Assembly (NCBI GenBank): GCA_002409785.1
Contig: DHOX01000023.1
Coordinates: 1-62,251, forward strand
DNA length: 62,251 bases
Source: Prevotella sp. UBA5379
GTDB lineage: Bacteria > Bacteroidota > Bacteroidia > Bacteroidales > Bacteroidaceae
Direction of reading: 5' to 3'
Every line of letters begins with the position of its first letter. The stretch's first letter is position 1. Both the position numbers and the translations under genes were made by a program. The notes below the pieces were generated by a model, which saw nothing but the letters and a program-made list of their open reading frames with translations, was not told the DNA's origin and ran no database searches. This document shows positions 7,783 to 16,814 of the stretch, in pieces.

Positions 7783-10700
7783 TTATTTAACTTCACCCTG
7801 CGTCGGGAAATTCGCATACTGTTTCAATTCCTGAGTCAACTCCTCCGAAGGTTTCTCATCATCAAACTTCAGCGGTTTGATCTTCTCCTGCAGCCACTCG
7901 AAGACAACGAACAATGCAGGCACAATAAAGATCTGGAGGAAAGTACCTATCAGCATACCTCCCACGGCGGCAGCACCCAGCGTCTCATTACCATTTTTAC
8001 CTACTCCACTGGCGAACATCAAAGGCAACAGACCGATAATCATTGCCAGGGAAGTCATCAGAATCGGGCGTAGACGGGCTCCCGCGCCCAGGATAGCACT
8101 ATACTTGATTGCCATACCGGTCCGGCGCCTCTCAAGAGCAAACTGAACAATCAAGATCGCATTCTTGGACAACAAACCAATCAGCATGATCAGCGAGATC
8201 TGCATATAGATGTCATTGGAATGCCCGAAGAGATTGGTAAACAGGAATGCTCCGGCGAGTCCGAACGGCACGGAGAGGACCACCGACAAAGGCAGGATAT
8301 AGCTCTCATACTGTGCGCTCAGAATCAGGTAGACGAAGACGATACACAACAGGAAAATAATCCCCGTAGTGTTGGAAGACTGAGCCTCAGACCGGGTCAG
8401 ACCAGAATAGTCAATAGTATATCCTGACGGTAAAGTCTGTTTGGCCACCTCCTGTACAGCTTTCAGAGCCTGTCCTGAAGAATAGCCACTTGCAGGACTT
8501 GCATTGACATCAATACTCGTAAACATATTGAAACGGCCGATATTGGCAGGCCCGTAAACCCGTTTTAACGTCACAAAAGAACTGATAGGAGCCATTCCCC
8601 CTGTTGTCCGGACATAAATCTTGGAAAGGCCGTCAGGACGCATCCTGCTTGCCGTCTCTCCCTGGACCATCACACGGTACAACTTGCCATAGAGGTTGAA
8701 ATTAGACGCATAAAGGCCACCATAATAGCCCTGCAGCGTTGACAAGACAACTGCCGGTGACGTGCCAGCTTCCTTACATTTGGCGACATCTACATTGACC
8801 ATGTACTGAGGATAGTCAGGGTTATAAGAGGTCATCGCCTTGCTGATCTCCGGGCGCTTGTTCAACGCAGCCAGATATTGCTGGGTAATGTTGAAGAACT
8901 TGTTCAAATTCCCGCCCGTCCGGTCCTGTACGACGAAGGTCAGGCCGTTGGTAGCACTAAAACCAGGAACCATCGGTGGAGCGAATGCCAGTATCTGGGC
9001 ACCTTTAATGTTTCCAGTCTGCTTATAGATCATCCCCAGCACTGAAGTGTTCGCCATCGGGTTAACGAAGAAGCGCATCAGGCCGTCACCCTGCCAAAGT
9101 CCGGAGAGATCATAGAAGAAACCACTCGGACGATCCTTGTACGGTTTCAGTTTGACGACAAACGTTGCCTGGTTAGAGCCCTGTCCGGCAATGAAACTAT
9201 ACCCTATAATCTTCTCACGCGTTTCTATAGCCGGATTGTTCGCCAGCATATCATCAATCTGGTCCGACACCTTCTGGGTATGATCCTGGGAAGTGCCAGG
9301 GGGCAAGGAAACAGTGATGAACAGAGTACCCGTATCCTCATCCGGCACAAGGCCTGTCTTGGTCACGGACATCAGGATCACCAGTGCGGCAATCCCCGCG
9401 ACGACCACGATACCCGTAGCGACACGATGATTGATCACCCGCTCAACTCCCTTTTTATACTTCACCAGCACCTTGTTATATGTCCGGTTGAAACCTGCAT
9501 GAAAACGGTCTATCCATGACAGTTTCTTCTCTTCTTCCTGATCCTTCTTCGGTTTCAGGAAAATGGCGCACAGCGCAGGTGACAGGGTCAAAGCATTCAG
9601 TGCAGAGATGACAATACTGATGGCCATCGTGATTCCGAACTCCTTATAGAAGGTTCCCGAAATTCCGCCCACGAATGAAACGGGGATAAATACGGCTGCC
9701 ATAACCAGGGTGATCGATATAATTGCACCGGAGATCTCGTTCATGGCATCAATAGCCGCCGTTAACGAACTCTTATATCCCTGGTCCAGTTTGGCATGCA
9801 CTGCCTCCACCACCACAATGGCATCATCCACCACGATGGCGATGGCAAGGAGCAAGGCTGACAAGGTCAGCAGATTGAGAGAGAACCCAAACAAGAGCAA
9901 GAAGAAGAACGTTCCCACCAATGCCACCGGTACGGCAATCAACGGGATCAGGGTCGACCTGAAATCCTGCAGGAAGACATAGACCACGAGGAACACCAGG
10001 AACAAGGTAATGAAAAGTGTCTTCACGACCTCATGAACAGAGGCATTCAGGTATTCCGTCACATCATATTCTATCTTGTAGGTCATGCCTGAAGGAAACG
10101 ATTTGGCCTGTTTCTTCAACTCTGCCTTCACATTATTGGCAATCTGAGTAGCATTGGAACCGGCTATCTGCTCTACCATACCCATGGAAGACGGTTGCCC
10201 GTTGTTCTTCATGGAAACGGAATACATCAAACTCCCGAGTTCTATGCTGGCAACATCCCTCAAATGCAAGGTCTGCCCATTTGTGTTGGACGAAATGATA
10301 ATGTTACCATATTCCTCCGGTGTTTTCAAACGACCCTTATAGCGCATGGTATACTCGTAGGCCATGTTGCTGTTTTCGCCGAATGATCCAGGAGCTGCCT
10401 CGATGTTCTGCTCTGCCAGAGCAGCAGTAATATCCGAAGGCATCAAGCCATACTGTTTCATCTTGTCCGGTTTCAGCCAGATTCTCATAGAATAAGTCTT
10501 GGTACCCGGACTCCGGACATCTCCTACTCCGGAAATACGTTTGAGGGCAGGAATAACATTAATGTCATTATAGTTAGTGAGGAACTGGTCATCATATTTT
10601 CCACCCTTGCTCGTCAAAGAGTACATGATGACCTGAGAAGTCTGGCGCTTGATGACCTGAACACCCACCTTGGTAACCTCAGCAGGGAGTAAGGCCTGTG

Positions 10701-11043
10701 CCTGCTGGACACGGTTCTGCACATTCACGGCAGCCATATCAGGATTGGTCCCCTGCTTGAATAACACGGTTATGGTGGCAGAGCCCTGGTTAGTGGCCGT
10801 AGAGGTCATATAAGTCATGTTCTCCACACCATTGATGGATTCCTCAAGTGGGGTTACGACTGAATTCATCACCGTCTCCGCATCGGCTCCCTGATAAGTC
10901 GTATAGACAATAATGGTAGGGGGAGCAATATCCGGATACTGTTCGACGGGCAAACTGACGAGCCCGATGATGCCCAACAAGACCAAGGTAATGGAAATTA
11001 CCGTTGATAGAACCGGGCGTTTTATAAAGTTGGTAAAAGACAT
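7783..11043 (-). CDS. RND multidrug efflux pump, AcrB/MexB (HAE1) family
   Basis: Proton-driven inner-membrane transporter that exports hydrophobic or amphiphilic compounds. The 1086-residue protein begins MSFTNFIKRPVLSTVISITLVLLG, has twelve predicted membrane segments in two halves and two large periplasmic loops. The proton-relay pair of Asp residues is visible in AIAIVVDDAIVVVEAV (about residue 405), and the second half has GLLSKNAILIVQFA with the conserved Lys. The substrates cannot be told from sequence. The C-terminal tail is longer than in AcrB and charged. It is 18 bases downstream of its adaptor gene. Confidence 0.96.
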   Translation of the reverse strand: MSFTNFIKRPVLSTVISITLVLLGIIGLVSLPVEQYPDIAPPTIIVYTTYQGADAETVMNSVVTPLEESINGVENMTYMTSTATNQGSATITVLFKQGTNPDMAAVNVQNRVQQAQALLPAEVTKVGVQVIKRQTSQVIMYSLTSKGGKYDDQFLTNYNDINVIPALKRISGVGDVRSPGTKTYSMRIWLKPDKMKQYGLMPSDITAALAEQNIEAAPGSFGENSNMAYEYTMRYKGRLKTPEEYGNIIISSNTNGQTLHLRDVASIELGSLMYSVSMKNNGQPSSMGMVEQIAGSNATQIANNVKAELKKQAKSFPSGMTYKIEYDVTEYLNASVHEVVKTLFITLFLVFLVVYVFLQDFRSTLIPLIAVPVALVGTFFFLLLFGFSLNLLTLSALLLAIAIVVDDAIVVVEAVHAKLDQGYKSSLTAAIDAMNEISGAIISITLVMAAVFIPVSFVGGISGTFYKEFGITMAISIVISALNALTLSPALCAIFLKPKKDQEEEKKLSWIDRFHAGFNRTYNKVLVKYKKGVERVINHRVATGIVVVAGIAALVILMSVTKTGLVPDEDTGTLFITVSLPPGTSQDHTQKVSDQIDDMLANNPAIETREKIIGYSFIAGQGSNQATFVVKLKPYKDRPSGFFYDLSGLWQGDGLMRFFVNPMANTSVLGMIYKQTGNIKGAQILAFAPPMVPGFSATNGLTFVVQDRTGGNLNKFFNITQQYLAALNKRPEISKAMTSYNPDYPQYMVNVDVAKCKEAGTSPAVVLSTLQGYYGGLYASNFNLYGKLYRVMVQGETASRMRPDGLSKIYVRTTGGMAPISSFVTLKRVYGPANIGRFNMFTSIDVNASPASGYSSGQALKAVQEVAKQTLPSGYTIDYSGLTRSEAQSSNTTGIIFLLCIVFVYLILSAQYESYILPLSVVLSVPFGLAGAFLFTNLFGHSNDIYMQISLIMLIGLLSKNAILIVQFALERRRTGMAIKYSAILGAGARLRPILMTSLAMIIGLLPLMFASGVGKNGNETLGAAAVGGMLIGTFLQIFIVPALFVVFEWLQEKIKPLKFDDEKPSEELTQELKQYANFPTQGEVK

Positions 11044-11061
11044 ATACGAAACTTAAAACTA

Positions 11062-12261
11062 TTAATTACCTTTCATCGCATTGATAAAGCCTTTGGCAGA
11101 ATTCTGTTTAGAGCCCAGTTTTGCCGCCTTATCAAGATTTTCCTGATATTGTTCTTCAGTGATCGGCACTATTTTCATCCCATCGGTCAACGAGGAAATG
11201 CCCTTCGTAACGATACGGTCTCCCACATGAAGCCCGCCCGTGACAATATAATGAAGACCATCATTCTGTGGATTTACCATAATCTCCGTATACTTCACCT
11301 TATTATCCTGACCTACGACATAAACAAAGATCTTGTCCTGTACCTGCGTGCAGGCCTCCTGAGGAATGACGATGGCACGACTGTCGTCACTAGGAATAAC
11401 GATCTGGCCGGATCCGCCACTCCGCAATAATCCCTGAGGATTGGAGAAATGTGCAATCAACGACACTGCACCGGTCGTCGGATCAATGACACCACTCATC
11501 TTTACCACCCTTCCCGGCTGGTTATAGGTGCTGCCATCAGCCAGCAGCAACTTTACTGCGGGGAAAGAAGCCAGCGCAGACTGCAAACTGCCGGAAGACT
11601 GGCTCAATCTCATGATCTCACTTTCAGAAATAGAGAAGAACACCTCAACCGTACGGACATCACTGACCGTAGTAAATGGAGTCTGCATGGATGGACTTAC
11701 CAATGTTCCGATCTTATAGGGCAAACTGCCAATGACTCCCGGGACAGGTGCTGTCACCGTACAATAAGACAGATTCTGCTGTGCTGCTATCACTGCTGCA
11801 CGTGCCTGGGCTACCTGAGCTCCCGCAGAACGATAAGAATCATAAGCTGTCTGCAACTCATACTTGCCGATAATGTTCTTTGCAAAAAGTTTTCTGCTGT
11901 TCTGGTAGGTCAGACGGGTCGTATTCCTCTGTGCAATGGCCGTTCCTACGGCCGCACGTGCCTGGAGTACAGCAGCACGGTAAGTCTGACTGTCTATCGT
12001 GAAGAGCACTTGCCCGGCCCGGACGGCCTGACCTTCATGGACAAAAACACCCGTGATGAAACCTGAGGCCATAGGGCGGATTTCCACATCCTTGATCCCC
12101 TTGATCGTGGCCGGATAGGTGGTTTGCAAAGAAGCACTGGAAGCCTCTATTGTACATACGGGATACTCGTTGTTGCCAAACTGCAGGCCCTTCTTCTTTC
12201 CACCGCAGGCGACGAGGGTGGCAGCGAGAACTACAACGAATAAACAATCTTTCATTTTCAT
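11062..12261 (-). CDS. RND efflux periplasmic adaptor lipoprotein (AcrA/MexA-type)
   Basis: Membrane-fusion protein linking the RND pump to the outer-membrane channel. The 399-residue product starts with a lipoprotein signal (lipobox LVAC at about residue 16-19). It continues with a biotinyl-lipoyl half-motif (EIRPMASGFITGVFVHEGQAVRAGQVLF), a coiled-coil hairpin (about 95-160), the second lipoyl half (CTVTAPVPGVIG) and beta-barrel domains. First gene of the operon adaptor-pump-channel-LpxA-like. MKMK gives two possible ATG starts, two codons apart. Confidence 0.95.
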   Translation of the reverse strand: MKMKDCLFVVVLAATLVACGGKKKGLQFGNNEYPVCTIEASSASLQTTYPATIKGIKDVEIRPMASGFITGVFVHEGQAVRAGQVLFTIDSQTYRAAVLQARAAVGTAIAQRNTTRLTYQNSRKLFAKNIIGKYELQTAYDSYRSAGAQVAQARAAVIAAQQNLSYCTVTAPVPGVIGSLPYKIGTLVSPSMQTPFTTVSDVRTVEVFFSISESEIMRLSQSSGSLQSALASFPAVKLLLADGSTYNQPGRVVKMSGVIDPTTGAVSLIAHFSNPQGLLRSGGSGQIVIPSDDSRAIVIPQEACTQVQDKIFVYVVGQDNKVKYTEIMVNPQNDGLHYIVTGGLHVGDRIVTKGISSLTDGMKIVPITEEQYQENLDKAAKLGSKQNSAKGFINAMKGN

Positions 12262-12370
12262 AACTATTCTACATTAAATATTCATCTTAGATAAAAACAC
12301 CGCTTATACCAGTCTCCCTAAATAGTCGGCGGTAGAGAAAACTTTTCAGTGTAATCAAGTTTTCTATCCG

Positions 12371-12378
12371 CAAAGGTA
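12371..12378 (-). promoter_or_regulatory. Putative -7 element for the efflux operon
   Basis: The minus strand reads TACCTTTG, a match to TAnnTTTG, about 110 bases upstream of the adaptor start. No clear TTTG is seen at -33, which would fit a promoter needing an activator, but this is inference. Confidence 0.5.
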
Positions 12379-12658
12379 GGAAATAATCCTTAACATCGTA
12401 ACTCCTCAATTACACTTTTAACAAACTTTATTTCTAAAACCAGTTCATCCGTGACCCGCAGGAGGGGCACAGAACAAATTCCGACCTCAAATACTCGCAA
12501 AATGACCAATTTACCAATTAGTTAACCAGATAAAAGGGATGCAGTCACCTTGGAGATTATCAAGAACCGGTTCATTACCATGGCCATGTATCTGTTTCCA
12601 TAATCAAATAGTCATCAGATCAAAGTCAATCCTCAGATTGATTAATTTGCAGTAAATA

Positions 12659-12737
12659 ATCGTGACCAAAATGCACAATTTTGGGGGAGCAAAATGCACC
12701 ATTTTGGTGGGGCGAAATGCACCATTTTGGTCACGAT
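12659..12737. repeat. Three 23-base tandem repeats inside a 15-base inverted repeat
   Basis: Units start at 12668, 12691 and 12714, exactly 23 bases apart. Each carries the near-palindromic core AAAATGCACCATTTTGG; the first has one change and the third begins with G. The whole block is bounded by a perfect inverted repeat, ATCGTGACCAAAATG at 12659-12673 and its complement at 12723-12737, so the block can pair end to end as well as within each unit. Likely a regulatory or repeat element; function unknown. Confidence 0.85.
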
Positions 12738-12880
12738 GAACTATGGTCCCAGAAGAGACCTTTCAAACCATTTTTTCTCATTTTATTTCATTCATTAATT
12801 AAGAAACAATCACAGTAAATCGAATCTGTGTTCTACTAAGAACTGTACAAAGTTAGTAATTCAAGACCAACTTTACAACC

Positions 12881-12941
12881 CTATTTCGGTAAACCTATCT
12901 GTTATTTCGGTAAACCTATATGTTATTATCGGTAAAGAGAA
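12881..12941. repeat. 21-base tandem direct repeats
   Basis: Two near-identical 21-base units, 12881-12901 and 12902-12922, share TATTTCGGTAAACCTAT, and a third degenerate unit from 12923 keeps TTATTATCGGTAAA. The regular two-turn spacing (21 bases) is typical of clustered protein-binding sites, possibly for the neighbouring AraC-type regulator. This is inference. Confidence 0.75.
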
Positions 12942-13183
12942 AACCAAGTGATTATGATTGTGACTTAATTCCGTAGTTCTTCTTCAATTAAGAAGAGCCG
13001 ACTCACTTGACGGATTTATTTTTCTCTTTCCGATTCCGCATACAGAAAGAAAACAATTAATATTCCAGTGCCTGAAGTTTTACTCCTGTTGTGTCTATTC
13101 TCAGACTGGCCAGTGAAACATATCAAACTCCCAACAAGAATCTTATGGGATTGCTACCATAAAGATCGCAATCCCAAGTGTAA

Positions 13184-14101
13184 TTAAATAATAGGTATAT
13201 GAATTTCAGTCAGAAGTTTATCAGGAGGAGTACATTCCGGATCATTGGGATAGACCTCAAACAAAGGTCTCTCGTCTAACTTGTAATTTCCATCAGGAAT
13301 ATATTTACCGAAAATGGTATCATAGACCTTATCCAGTTGGTTGTAGGATCCCTGATAATGATATACCACATATCGGCCACCAGCAATTTCCTTAATGCCA
13401 ATCTCACCCTTCGGCTCAATCTTAAACGGCAGCACAAGACAGATATCAGCTCTTCTCTTGTCGCAATCAGTCAATTTAGGATCATCATGATAGATCACAG
13501 CATGGGCAATTCTGCCATCCGCCAGCATCTGATGCACCTTATCTGAATCGATACCTTTTCCATTCCCCATCTCTTCAGAGAACTTACCAGACATACGGAC
13601 ATGGTTCCACAGTTTCTTCCATGCCATACAATAATCCAGTTTCTTATAGTCACCTATCAGAGAGATATAAATTGCCTGTTGAGGTTCCATATTGATGACA
13701 TCACTAGATAACTCCATATTGGAGTTGATTTTTAACGGTTTCATAATTGTGTACTTTTTATTATTTCTATACTCTGTTGGTGTGATATTATAAAACTGCT
13801 TGAAAACCTTAGACAAAGAAGAAGGCATATCATATCCTACCTTATAAGCAATTTCACAGACAGGCATATCACTGTAACGCAGTAGTCGAGCTGCAGTCTC
13901 AACTCGCATCCGTGTGATGAAAACCCCGATCGGTTCGCCTGTAAAAGCCTTAAAGATACGATGAAAATGATAAGGAGAGAAATTAGAGACAGAGGCTAGC
14001 ACATCCAAGTCAATATCATTGGTCAAATTATTGTTTATATATTCGATAACAATATTTATTTTTCTCGAATAATCATCCCTGGTTGATTGTCTTTGTTGCA
14101 T
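13184..14101 (-). CDS. AraC-family transcriptional regulator with GyrI-like ligand domain
   Basis: A 305-residue regulator. Residues 10-115 form the AraC DNA-binding domain with two helix-turn-helix motifs (LDVLASVSNFSPYHFHRIFKAFTGE and VCEIAYKVGYDMPSSLSKVFKQFYNITPTEYR). Residues about 130-305 match the GyrI-like effector-binding fold (Rob/BmrR type; ending DERPLFEVYPNDPECTPPDKLLTEIHIPI). Such proteins sense small hydrophobic compounds and often control efflux genes. It sits upstream of the RND operon on the same strand, separated by the repeat-bearing region, so it is a candidate regulator of that operon (inference). Confidence 0.92.
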   Translation of the reverse strand: MQQRQSTRDDYSRKINIVIEYINNNLTNDIDLDVLASVSNFSPYHFHRIFKAFTGEPIGVFITRMRVETAARLLRYSDMPVCEIAYKVGYDMPSSLSKVFKQFYNITPTEYRNNKKYTIMKPLKINSNMELSSDVINMEPQQAIYISLIGDYKKLDYCMAWKKLWNHVRMSGKFSEEMGNGKGIDSDKVHQMLADGRIAHAVIYHDDPKLTDCDKRRADICLVLPFKIEPKGEIGIKEIAGGRYVVYHYQGSYNQLDKVYDTIFGKYIPDGNYKLDERPLFEVYPNDPECTPPDKLLTEIHIPII

Positions 14102-14125
14102 AGCTTTTTTGTTATATCACGACTG

Positions 14126-14133
14126 CAAAGGTA
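14126..14133 (-). promoter_or_regulatory. Putative -7 element for the AraC/GyrI regulator
   Basis: The minus strand reads TACCTTTG 25 bases upstream of the regulator start, matching TAnnTTTG. The -33 element is weak. Confidence 0.5.
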
Positions 14134-14422
14134 GCCTAAACAAATCTACCCTACTTTTCCAATCTTGCTAACTTTAACAGGATACGACAAAAGCCAGAAA
14201 GAAAGGAAGCAGAAGAGACATAGGATCACAAAGAAATACCTTATATATATAATAAAAAGAACAAAAGACAGTTACGTACTTAAAAGAAATACAGTAACAC
14301 CTGTTCAGAAAGACAAGAATACCTGATAAAAATCACCTGAAGAGTCATAAAGTAATCTCGCCCAAAAGAGAAAATAATCAGAGGTATCATTTTCTCTCCA
14401 TCCATCCATTCGTCCATTCCGG
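14134..14422. other. Non-coding gap
   Basis: A/T-rich spacer between the AraC/GyrI regulator and the end of the CCA-adding enzyme gene. I see no credible gene, RNA or strong terminator in it. Confidence 0.5.
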
Positions 14423-15961
14423 CTAATCATCCAAGCCCATCTCATGGGCTTTTCTCTTCAGCAGTTGCATCAACGGGCCACGCTCATTAGGGACCTTGTT
14501 ATCCAGCACGGCATCCTTGAGCGTCTGTTTCAAGGTCCCCACTTCGCGGCTTGGACGAAGGTGGAACATCTCCATAATTTCATTTCCGTCTATACAAGGC
14601 TGGAGAAGACGCTTATAGTCACGCTCTTCCAGATCCTTCAGTTTCTCGCGGACGATATGGAAATTATCCAGGAAATGCTGTTTACGCAGATGATTCTTGC
14701 TGGTAATATCCGCCTCACAGAGCATCATCAGATCCCCCACATCGCCACCCGCATCATTGATCAGACGGCGGACAGCACTATCGGTGACCTGATCATCAGC
14801 AATCGCAATAGGACGCATGTGGAGATAAACTAATTTCTGCACAAACTTCATCTTCGCATCCATAGGCAACTTTAATCTCCGGAAGATCTGAGGGACCATT
14901 TTTGAACCTACAAGATTATGGTTATGAAAGCTCCATCCCTGAACCGGATCCCAACGCTTGCACTTAGCCTTACCTATATCATGCAAGAGCGCAGCCCATC
15001 GGAGATAAAGATGCCTGTCCTTAGCCGTCAAGGAGCCATCAGCCTGGGCCGGGCCATCCTCAGGATTTCCAGCAGCTTTCTCCCCCGCCGGTAAAACAGA
15101 GGAAGCCTCTGCCGCCTTATTCTGAGCCCTGCATAAGTTTTCCAGGACTTCGAGCGTGTGAAGATAATTATTCTTATGGGATTTCCCATTGCGTGTTTCC
15201 ACGACATCAAGAGCACAAAGTTCCGGCAGGATCAGTTGCAGCAATCCGGTATCATGCATATAATAAAAGCCGATGCTGGGATGAGGAGCAAGCATGATCT
15301 TATTCAATTCGTCAGCAATACGCTCTCCGCTGATGATTTTCAGGCGGTCAGCATTACGAGAAAGGGCCGTATAGGTTTCCTCCTCGATCTGAAAGTTCAA
15401 CTGTGTGGCAAAACGGACGCAACGCATCATACGGAGAGGATCGTCAGAAAAGGTGATATCCGGGTCAAGAGGAGTAGCCAGGATTCCCTTCTCCATATCC
15501 ATGACTCCATCAAAAGAATCAATCAGGGTCCCAAAGCGTTTCTGGTTCAGGCAGACCGCCAGGGCATTGATCGTAAAGTCCCGCCGGTTCAGATCATCCT
15601 GAAGTGTCCCATCCTCCACATGAGGCTTACGGGAGTCATGGCGATAACTTTCCTTCCGGGCTCCGACAAACTCTACCTCCAGTCCATGGTATTTAACCTG
15701 TGCAGTACCGAAATTCCGAAACACAGACAGTCTAGCAGATTTCCCCAGACGCTCCTTCAACGCACGAGCCACCTCTATGCCACTTCCCACTACCACAACA
15801 TCAATATCATTCGAAGGCCTTTCCAGAAAGAGGTCCCTGACATACCCTCCAACGACATAACATTCCAGATGAAGAGCATCAGCCGCCCCGGCTATTTCAT
15901 GAAAAATATCTTTATCCAACAAACGTACAAAATCGGCTCCAGTGAGATTTCGCATGATCAT
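14423..15961 (-). CDS. cca: CCA-adding tRNA nucleotidyltransferase with HD domain
   Basis: Adds or repairs the 3' CCA end of tRNA. The 512-residue protein has the class II nucleotidyltransferase head (VVGGYVRDLFLERPSNDIDVVVVG, with the DxD metal ligands, about residue 35-58), the RRDFTINALAV motif, the nucleotide-specifying region DDPLRMMRCVRFA, and an HD phosphohydrolase domain (LHDIGKAKCKR near residue 330). Between head and HD domain is an unusual stretch of about 35 residues rich in Ala, Gly, Pro and Ser (around residues 284-318), probably a flexible linker. A start two codons downstream is equally possible. Confidence 0.94.
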   Translation of the reverse strand: MIMRNLTGADFVRLLDKDIFHEIAGAADALHLECYVVGGYVRDLFLERPSNDIDVVVVGSGIEVARALKERLGKSARLSVFRNFGTAQVKYHGLEVEFVGARKESYRHDSRKPHVEDGTLQDDLNRRDFTINALAVCLNQKRFGTLIDSFDGVMDMEKGILATPLDPDITFSDDPLRMMRCVRFATQLNFQIEEETYTALSRNADRLKIISGERIADELNKIMLAPHPSIGFYYMHDTGLLQLILPELCALDVVETRNGKSHKNNYLHTLEVLENLCRAQNKAAEASSVLPAGEKAAGNPEDGPAQADGSLTAKDRHLYLRWAALLHDIGKAKCKRWDPVQGWSFHNHNLVGSKMVPQIFRRLKLPMDAKMKFVQKLVYLHMRPIAIADDQVTDSAVRRLINDAGGDVGDLMMLCEADITSKNHLRKQHFLDNFHIVREKLKDLEERDYKRLLQPCIDGNEIMEMFHLRPSREVGTLKQTLKDAVLDNKVPNERGPLMQLLKRKAHEMGLDD

Positions 15962-16002
15962 AATCTATTTAAGTACACTTAACATAACGGAATTTGCGAG
16001 CG

Positions 16003-16034
16003 CAAAGATACAAAAAACTTTTGGATATTTCAAA
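16003..16034 (-). promoter_or_regulatory. Promoter of the CCA-adding enzyme gene
   Basis: On the minus strand TTTG (16031-16034), 20 bases, then TATCTTTG (16003-16010): a full match to the Bacteroidetes promoter. The -7 box is about 42 bases upstream of the start codon. Confidence 0.8.
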
Positions 16035-16159
16035 TCCAATGATCATACACAAGATCAGTCCTGCACCTTTTCAGGACACACCGTAAAAACCGACAGGCCC
16101 GCATTTCTCCGTTCCCGGAATGTCAGGTGACCAACTGAAAGAAATCCTTAGGCTCATTT

Positions 16160-16191
16160 TTTGGTCATTTCATTGGAATTCAGTACATTTG
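16160..16191 (+). promoter_or_regulatory. Promoter of the DUF1599 gene
   Basis: TTTG (16160-16163), 20 bases, then TACATTTG (16184-16191). Because this lies inside the longest possible reading frame, it supports the downstream ATG at 16228 as the true start. Confidence 0.8.
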
Positions 16192-16227
16192 CAGATGAGA
16201 TATGGTTTAAATCCATTGACAATCATT

Positions 16228-16803
16228 ATGAGACAAGAATCACCAGATACAACAAACACTCAGCAAGAGTTTGAGGAAGTAATGAAAGAGGCCCGGGGCA
16301 TTTTCGCAGATAAGTTAAAAGATTACGGAGCATCATGGAGGATCCTCAGGCCCTCTTCACTCACTGACCAGTTATTCATAAAAGCCAAGCGCATCCGCTC
16401 CCTGGAAATCACCAGGAAGAGTTGGGTGGGAGAAGGCATCCGGCCGGAATTCATTGCCCTGATCAACTACGGAATCATCGGGATTATCCAGTTAGGGAAA
16501 GGATTTGTCGACACCGTGGACATCCATGCAGAAGAGGCACTGAGCCTATATGACAAATGTGCCCACGAATGCATGACACTGATGCAGCGGAAGAACCACG
16601 ACTACGGAGAAGCCTGGCGCTCAATGCGGGTGAGCAGTTATACCGATCTTATCCTTACCAAGATCGAGCGCATCAAGGAAATAGAGAACCACGACGGGAC
16701 GGCAAAAGTATCGGAAGGCATCGCCTCCAACTATATGGACATCATCAACTATGCCGTATTCGGAGCAATAAGATTGAAAAACGGCAAGGCACTCCAAGTG
16801 TGA
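16228..16803 (+). CDS. DUF1599 protein with internal duplication
   Basis: A 191-residue protein made of two tandem copies of the same unit. Copy 1 (about residues 20-100) has DYGASWRILRPSSLTDQLFIKAKRIRSLE and a FIALINYGIIGIIQL end; copy 2 (about 115-188) has DYGEAWRSMRVSSYTDLILTKIERIKEIE and a MDIINYAVFGAIRL end. This fits DUF1599, a Bacteroidetes family with predicted nucleotide-related function but no established activity. A further upstream ATG (16120) is rejected because a good promoter lies between. It overlaps a possible GTG start of the next gene and is followed after 11 bases by its ATG, so the genes probably form an operon. Confidence 0.9.
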   Translation: MRQESPDTTNTQQEFEEVMKEARGIFADKLKDYGASWRILRPSSLTDQLFIKAKRIRSLEITRKSWVGEGIRPEFIALINYGIIGIIQLGKGFVDTVDIHAEEALSLYDKCAHECMTLMQRKNHDYGEAWRSMRVSSYTDLILTKIERIKEIENHDGTAKVSEGIASNYMDIINYAVFGAIRLKNGKALQV

Positions 16804-16814
16804 AAAGAGGAAGA

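Larger units (their letters stand above)
12262..13183 (-). other. Non-coding region upstream of the efflux operon
   Basis: About 920 bases with no credible gene on either strand. It holds a putative -7 element for the efflux operon (12371-12378), a 23-base tandem repeat enclosed by an inverted repeat (12659-12737), and a 21-base tandem repeat (12881-12941). It lies between the efflux operon and the AraC/GyrI regulator, both on the minus strand. Confidence 0.7.

Noticed and set aside
12262..13183. Repeat-bearing region as a CRISPR array
   Set aside because: Repeats are only 21-23 bases, directly adjacent without spacers, and there are no cas genes.
16557..16814. Upstream part of the long frame before the DoxX-like ATG
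   Set aside because: It overlaps the DUF1599 gene in another frame; the membrane protein has a clear ATG with an AGAGG site at 16815.
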